Below, in pieces: positions 4,351 through 8,600 of a DNA stretch of 8,600 nt. The notes under the pieces were generated by a model. The model was not told the origin of the DNA. It made no database searches and saw only the letters and a program-made list of their open reading frames with translations. This DNA comes from Acidobacteriota bacterium (GTDB taxonomy: Bacteria > Acidobacteriota > Holophagae > Thermotomaculales > Thermotomaculaceae). The DNA lies in NCBI GenBank assembly GCA_027038695.1, contig JALWHA010000244.1:1-8600 (forward strand). The letters are read 5' to 3'. The position numbers and the translations under genes were made by a program. Position 1 is the stretch's first letter. Every line of letters begins with the position of its first letter.

Positions 4351-6639
4351 TCACTCCTTTACCTTTAAAACTACTATGGTTGCGTCGTCTTCAAGTATAT
4401 TGCCTGTTTTTAATTTTACTTCGTTTATTACACATTTTGCTATATCAATAGCAGAATCAAGATAACTGCATTCTTCCAGAACACTTACCATATTTTCCCC
4501 TAAAGATTCGGTTACGCCGTCTGTCAGGAATACTAAAGTATCTCCTTTTGAGAGTTTAATTTCCTCTTCTTGATAATTTGCCTCAGGGATCAATCCGAGG
4601 GGGAACCTTATTTTTTGTTTTTTTAATATACTGATTGTATTGTCTCTGATTAAGTAAGGTGACGGCATACCGGCGTTTATGTAACTTAGTGTGAGTTTTT
4701 CAGGGTCAAAAACAAAGTAAATGCACGCTACGAACATATTTTTATTGCTTCTTAAATAAAGCAGTCTGTTGGATTCTCGCATCAATTCCGACGGAGAGTC
4801 TATATTTCCGCTTCTCGCAAATAGGGTTTCCTTTGCGGATACCATCATTATTGCGGCGGGAACCGATTTCCCGGCAACATCCCCTATAACCGTTTTTATG
4901 TTCCTGTCCTCGGAAGGCAGATAATCAAAAAAATCTCCCCCGACAGTCCTTGCGCTTTCGGAGATTCCGTAAATTTCAAAATTCTCTCCTTCAGGGTGGA
5001 AAGAGGGTATTAAACTCTTTTGAATCAGGCCTGCTATCTTCATATCTCTTTCCAATTCAATCTGCTTTTGCGCCTTTTCAATCAACTTTATATTCTGATA
5101 GGTAAGAGAAAATTGAACAAATATGTGCTCAAGAGTCCTTTTCTGTTGGAGGGTAAGTGCTTCTTTTGAAATAACGATTGTGTTTTGATTATCATTTTCT
5201 AAAAATTGATAGACAAACCTGAAACCTGTTTCGGAAAACAGTTTCAACGGTGTCTTTTGGATATCTGTTGACTTAATCTCATTTAAATCAACCTCAAAGA
5301 TTTTATGGGATGCTAATTTTTTAAAAGAAGATTTGCCTATTTGAATTAGTATTTCTGTTTCAAGTCTTAGGATGTCCTCAATAATGTGCTTAAGGTATTT
5401 TTCAATCTCTTCGCTTTCGGTTAATGTAACCATATTATCGGTTATTTCAAATATCTTTGCGATCATTTTTCTTTCCTGTTTAAATAAAAGGAACTCTAAT
5501 TTATCTTTTATCCATTCGTTTATAGGGTTGAGTATGAAAACTATGAGTATTCCGAGCATTATTGAGTAAATTTTTAGGTTTTTAGCAATAAATTCCTCTC
5601 CTATGCTTCTGTTTAAGAAGTATAAAAGAAATGTGTAAAGTACGAGAAGCACTAAAAAGATAAAAGCGTCAACGAATGATTTTTTCAGAGATAATTTTTT
5701 CCTTGAAATGCCGTACTTTAAGATGTTGTATATCATTAAGGTATTTAACACGGTTTGTTGAATTACTATGAGTTTTGCCAATCCGAAAATAGCCGTTCCT
5801 TTTATCGCGGTGGTAAAAAGCAGCAGGGTAACAATAGCAAAATAAAAGGTCAGGTGGAAAAACCAGTCAGGAAAGTAAGTTAGTTTATTTTGTTTTTTAA
5901 ACGAATATGCCAGGTAAAAATAACCGGCCGAGAGAATCAGGGAGGTAGCCACTATTAAATGAATTACGGCACTTTTAATTAAAAGCAGGTATGCAAGTGC
6001 AAATATTAAGGGAATGATAAATTTAAAGTTTTTCTTATAGGTTTTAATCTCCCTCTCTCTGACAAAACTTGCAAGCAGAAAGGGAACAAGGGGAAATGAA
6101 AAAAAAGAGGCAAGTATTATGAAGGATTCAAACGACGTGTAAGAAGGGTTTACTATGAAGACCAATGCGGCAAAGTGCGTCAGGAAAATCGCTGTATGCA
6201 AAAAGTAAAGCTCTTTGATTTCACTGTTGTTTAAGATAAGCGTAATTGAAAGAATATAAAGGAGAAGCGAGATGAATATAAAAACTATTTCAGGTTGAAT
6301 AATCCTCCGTATCTTTTTTTCTTTTAAGGTGATTTCCAATAAGTCGCCGTTGTTGTTTTCAAAAAGGAAGTCTGTTTCTGGATAACTGATTAATTTTTCT
6401 ATTTCGTTGATGCTTTTAATTAATTTATGATTGACGCCTAAAATAGTGAACCCGGGTTTAATTCCCTTTTTAAAAGCCTCGCTGCCTTTTTGAACAAACA
6501 AAACTTTAATGCTTGAGGTTGTTTCAAGGGGTACTATGCCGTCATCCGGAACGCTTTTTGCGTAAAAAAGAAAGCATATAGCGGTGATGGCAAATATGAA
6601 AAATGCCTTGAATTTTATAAAGATAGGCTTTTCATTCAT
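4351..6639 (-). CDS. PDZ / multi-TM / SpoIIE-type PP2C serine phosphatase
   Basis: A 762-residue membrane protein. A first membrane helix (about 11-28) is followed by a PDZ-like domain (about 34-110, SEAFKKGIKPGFTILGVN). About eight or nine more hydrophobic helices lie between 117 and 371. A cytoplasmic region (about 390-520) looks like a GAF-type sensor plus coiled linker. The C-terminal SpoIIE/RsbU-type PP2C domain (about 530-760) keeps the metal-binding and core motifs V566-GGDFFDY (D569), G586-DVAGKSVPAA (D587), L705-TDGVTE (D707) and D751-DATIVVL. Members of this family dephosphorylate phosphoserine on STAS anti-anti-sigma factors, so it is probably a transmembrane sensor that frees a sigma factor or a similar output. 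No STAS or anti-sigma gene is in the window. The ATG overlaps the ROK stop by 8 bases, and GGAG (6650-6647) lies 7 bases upstream. The phosphatase call is firm; the GAF and PDZ calls are from weak motifs. Confidence 0.92.
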   Translation of the reverse strand: MNEKPIFIKFKAFFIFAITAICFLFYAKSVPDDGIVPLETTSSIKVLFVQKGSEAFKKGIKPGFTILGVNHKLIKSINEIEKLISYPETDFLFENNNGDLLEITLKEKKIRRIIQPEIVFIFISLLLYILSITLILNNSEIKELYFLHTAIFLTHFAALVFIVNPSYTSFESFIILASFFSFPLVPFLLASFVREREIKTYKKNFKFIIPLIFALAYLLLIKSAVIHLIVATSLILSAGYFYLAYSFKKQNKLTYFPDWFFHLTFYFAIVTLLLFTTAIKGTAIFGLAKLIVIQQTVLNTLMIYNILKYGISRKKLSLKKSFVDAFIFLVLLVLYTFLLYFLNRSIGEEFIAKNLKIYSIMLGILIVFILNPINEWIKDKLEFLLFKQERKMIAKIFEITDNMVTLTESEEIEKYLKHIIEDILRLETEILIQIGKSSFKKLASHKIFEVDLNEIKSTDIQKTPLKLFSETGFRFVYQFLENDNQNTIVISKEALTLQQKRTLEHIFVQFSLTYQNIKLIEKAQKQIELERDMKIAGLIQKSLIPSFHPEGENFEIYGISESARTVGGDFFDYLPSEDRNIKTVIGDVAGKSVPAAIMMVSAKETLFARSGNIDSPSELMRESNRLLYLRSNKNMFVACIYFVFDPEKLTLSYINAGMPSPYLIRDNTISILKKQKIRFPLGLIPEANYQEEEIKLSKGDTLVFLTDGVTESLGENMVSVLEECSYLDSAIDIAKCVINEVKLKTGNILEDDATIVVLKVKE
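4354..4360 (-). promoter_or_regulatory. Ribosome binding site that decides the TPR gene start
   Basis: AAAGGAG on the minus strand lies inside the last codons of the phosphatase gene, 5 bases before ATG 4348. Its final G is also the first base of the alternative GTG start, so this SD can serve only the ATG. Confidence 0.8.
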
Positions 6640-7510
6640 TAAATAACTCCGCTGTTCCCCTCAATGAGAGAAATTTAAAATCCTCTAAAACTGTTACTTT
6701 GGGGTAAATTCCAAGTTTGCTTCCAAAACAGTTTTTACGCAAATAACTTTTAATTGTTTCAATTAGAGTTGTCCCAAGCCCGCAAACCCCTCCGCCTAAA
6801 ACAAAGAGTTCAATCCCTAAAATGTTTGTGATAATTGAAAAAGCCTGTCCTAAAAACTCTCCCGTTTCAATTGTAATCCTTTTTGCAATCTCGTTGCCTT
6901 CGCCAAGTAAATTTTTTAAATCAACGGTTGATTTGATTTTTCTTTCAGACAATTTGTTAAACCTTTCTACAATTCCCTTCTCTCCGCAGTAAGCCTCAAC
7001 ACAACCGTAATTTCCGCAATTGCATTTTTTTCCGTTTTTCACAACGGTAATATGACCTATTTCACTGTCAAGCCCTGTTTTCGTCGTTAAAACCCTGCGG
7101 CTTAGTATAATCCCCCCTCCAATCCCGGTTCCCAATGTTACACTGACAATATTTGAGTATTCTTTAAACTCTTCCATTCCTGAAACGGCATAGGCTGAAG
7201 CGGTGCCGTCGTTTATAACTTTGCATTCCCTATCTGTTTTTTCTTCAACAAATTTTTTTAAAGGGAAGTTTTGTGGAAGTTTAAGGTTTGTAGCGTTTAT
7301 GACGATTCCTTCGCTGTTTACATTTGCGGCAATGCTAATCCCTATTTTGTCTATATCCTTTAAATGGGTTTTGAAAATGTTTTCTAAAAAACCTTTTAGA
7401 GGCAAAGATGTTTTCCAAATTACCGGGTACCGGGAGACAAAGCTTTTGCCATTTTCAAAAACCCCTATTTTGGTATTTGTCCCCCCGATGTCAATTGCAA
7501 GAATTCTCAT
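6632..7510 (-). CDS. ROK-family sugar kinase (glucokinase-like)
   Basis: A 292-residue protein from ATG 7510, a typical length for ROK kinases. Visible motifs are the phosphate loop D7-IGGTNTK, N100-DG with D101 in the catalytic-base position (INDGTASAYA), G127-TGIGGG, the sugar/zinc motif E150-IGH153, and the zinc-binding CxCGxxGCxE (C163, C165, C170, E172). All residues needed for ATP-dependent phosphorylation of a hexose such as glucose, mannose or N-acetyl sugars are present. There is no N-terminal helix-turn-helix, so it is an enzyme rather than a NagC/XylR-type repressor. Sugar specificity cannot be read from the sequence. A TTG at 7528 would add six residues (MVKTDI); it has a GAGGG 12 bases upstream, whereas ATG 7510 has no clear SD but matches the family's usual N-terminus. 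It lies directly after the methyltransferase gene and overlaps the phosphatase start by 8 bases. Confidence 0.92.
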   Translation of the reverse strand: MRILAIDIGGTNTKIGVFENGKSFVSRYPVIWKTSLPLKGFLENIFKTHLKDIDKIGISIAANVNSEGIVINATNLKLPQNFPLKKFVEEKTDRECKVINDGTASAYAVSGMEEFKEYSNIVSVTLGTGIGGGIILSRRVLTTKTGLDSEIGHITVVKNGKKCNCGNYGCVEAYCGEKGIVERFNKLSERKIKSTVDLKNLLGEGNEIAKRITIETGEFLGQAFSIITNILGIELFVLGGGVCGLGTTLIETIKSYLRKNCFGSKLGIYPKVTVLEDFKFLSLRGTAELFNE

Positions 7511-7532
7511 AATATCTGTTTTAACCAAAAGT

Positions 7533-8600
7533 TCATTTTACCCTCATTAAAATAAGCCCTTTCAAGTACTCGGTTTCTTTCATATAAGGTAAAACAGTGT
7601 GGTCTTTTGCCTGATAAAGCCTGCCTATTATCCTCAATTTGACCCCGCTGGAAACCACCGCTTTTTCAATTATTCTGTCAAAGGTTTGAATATCAGCAAG
7701 CCTTGAGCAACTCATTGTGAAAACTATTCCACCCTTTTTTAAAAGGGGAAAAGCCTCTCTGTTCAGGTTTTCGTAGCCCTTTATAGCCCTGTCCAGTGTC
7801 TTTCTTGACTTTGTAAAGGCAGGGGGGTCAACCGAGATTAAATCAAACTGCCTTTTATTTTCTTTAAAGATTTTAATCGCCTTGAATGCGTCTAACCTGT
7901 AAAATTCCCCGTTATCAAAACCGTTTAAATCCATATTTTTTTTGCAGTATTCAATAGCGGTTTCTGAAGAGTCAACAAAGGTAACCTTTTCAGCATTCTT
8001 TGCTGCGTGAAGCCCGAACCCCCCGATGTAAGAGAAAAGGTCAAGCACCTCTCCCTTTGCAAACTCTGAAAACTTTTTTTTATTATCCCTCTGGTCAAAG
8101 TAATACCCTGTCTTCTGGCCTTTTAATACTGGAACAAGCATTTTTATTCCGTTTTCCTCAATCTCAACTTCTTCAGGGACATCCCCGTTTGTTTTTACCT
8201 CAATTTCAAGGTTCTCCTTTTCCCTGAAAATAGAGTGGTTTTTTACAACAACAGGGTATTTTCCTATAACTATTTCAACCGCTTTCAAAAACGCTTCGGA
8301 AAGGTTTTCCGCACCCTTTGTGTTAAACTGTGCCGATAAAACCTTTCCCCCGTAAAAATCAAGTATAAAGCCAGGTAATTCGTCCCCTTCAGCAAACACT
8401 ATTCTTGCGTTTTTTAAATCAACAATGTTTTTTTTATACTCAACAATCTTTTTCAACTTGTTTTCAAAAAACTGAATATTTGGGTTTACCTTTTTCCTTG
8501 AAAGAATTCTTGCGCATATAAGGGAATGGGGGTTTATGTATGCTGTTGCAAGGAATTCCCCCTTTTGGTCAGTTAAAACCCCTGTTTCCCCCTCTTCAAA
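7533..8600 (-). CDS. rlmI: RlmI-family 23S rRNA cytosine methyltransferase (5' partial)
   Basis: The reading frame is open from the right edge: 355 residues are visible and an estimated 30-45 are missing compared with RlmI (about 396 in E. coli). The first visible part (ETGVLTDQKGEFLATAYINP, then ICARILSR) resembles the end of the N-terminal PUA RNA-binding domain, so TTG 8456 is internal and not the start. Next come the RlmI-like segment GDELPGFILDFYG, KTGYYFDQRDN, the SAM-binding motif VLDLFSYIGGFGLHAA, D209-DPP-type motif DPPAFTKSR and the TMSCSR segment with the likely catalytic cysteine (motif positions follow family alignment by eye). The family methylates a cytosine C5 of 23S rRNA (C1962 in E. 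coli) using S-adenosylmethionine. It ends at TGA 7533, 4 bases before the alternative TTG start of the ROK gene. The family is secure; the exact target base and the symbol are inferred. Confidence 0.92.
   Translation of the reverse strand, partial: FEEGETGVLTDQKGEFLATAYINPHSLICARILSRKKVNPNIQFFENKLKKIVEYKKNIVDLKNARIVFAEGDELPGFILDFYGGKVLSAQFNTKGAENLSEAFLKAVEIVIGKYPVVVKNHSIFREKENLEIEVKTNGDVPEEVEIEENGIKMLVPVLKGQKTGYYFDQRDNKKKFSEFAKGEVLDLFSYIGGFGLHAAKNAEKVTFVDSSETAIEYCKKNMDLNGFDNGEFYRLDAFKAIKIFKENKRQFDLISVDPPAFTKSRKTLDRAIKGYENLNREAFPLLKKGGIVFTMSCSRLADIQTFDRIIEKAVVSSGVKLRIIGRLYQAKDHTVLPYMKETEYLKGLILMRVK

Noticed and set aside
5372..5569. Plus-strand open frame of 65 codons inside the phosphatase gene
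   Set aside because: It is antisense to the linker/TM region of a well-supported gene. Its hydrophobic look comes from the complementary strand.
7203..7550. Plus-strand open frame of 115 codons inside the ROK gene
   Set aside because: It is antisense to the ATP-binding N-terminal half of the ROK protein, whose motifs are intact.
8000..8227. Plus-strand open frame of 75 codons inside the methyltransferase gene
   Set aside because: It is antisense to the conserved SAM-binding region and has no motifs of its own.
1..8600. CRISPR array, tRNA/rRNA genes, insertion sequences, prophage or defence island
   Set aside because: I saw no regularly spaced repeats, cloverleaf-like sequences, transposase motifs or phage and defence families. 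The lone AAA+ gene is not enough to call a defence system.

Overview
The window looks like ordinary chromosomal DNA from an AT-rich, free-living bacterium. Genes are tightly packed, Shine-Dalgarno (SD) sequences are strong (AAGGAGG, GGGAGG, AGGAGGG), stop and start codons often overlap, and intergenic gaps are short. I cannot name the phylum from this sequence. A PDZ-like domain placed between membrane segments would fit an organism with a periplasm. I see no tRNA, rRNA, CRISPR array, insertion sequence or phage gene.

Layout from left to right. (1) At 67-1725 (+) is a stand-alone AAA+ ATPase with a long unrecognised N-terminal half. (2) A strong hairpin at 1731-1754 lies between it and a convergent two-gene unit. 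(3) That unit (1790-2338, -) encodes a thioredoxin followed by a small FmdB-type zinc-ribbon protein. It is driven by a good sigma70-like promoter at 2400-2427. (4) From 2466 to the right edge, five genes run leftward almost without gaps. In transcription order they are an RlmI-type 23S rRNA cytosine methyltransferase (5' end outside the window), a ROK-family sugar kinase or regulator, a large PDZ/multi-TM/PP2C (SpoIIE/RsbU-type) phosphatase, a membrane-anchored TPR protein, and a one-domain cyclic-nucleotide-binding protein. Starts and stops overlap or sit within about 20 bases, so the five are probably cotranscribed.

The last three genes resemble a signalling module: a membrane sensor with a cytoplasmic serine phosphatase, a TPR scaffold anchored in the same membrane, and a nucleotide-binding switch without an output domain. 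The partners expected for an RsbU-like phosphatase (STAS anti-anti-sigma factor, HATPase anti-sigma kinase, sigma factor) are not in the window. The module's function is therefore inference. The two upstream genes are probably housekeeping functions sharing the transcript.

Three start sites need care. The methyltransferase frame stays open to the window edge and includes a PUA-like segment, so its internal TTG is not the start. The TPR gene most likely starts at an ATG at 4348, because a strong SD overlaps the alternative GTG. The ROK gene could start at TTG 7528 or ATG 7510.
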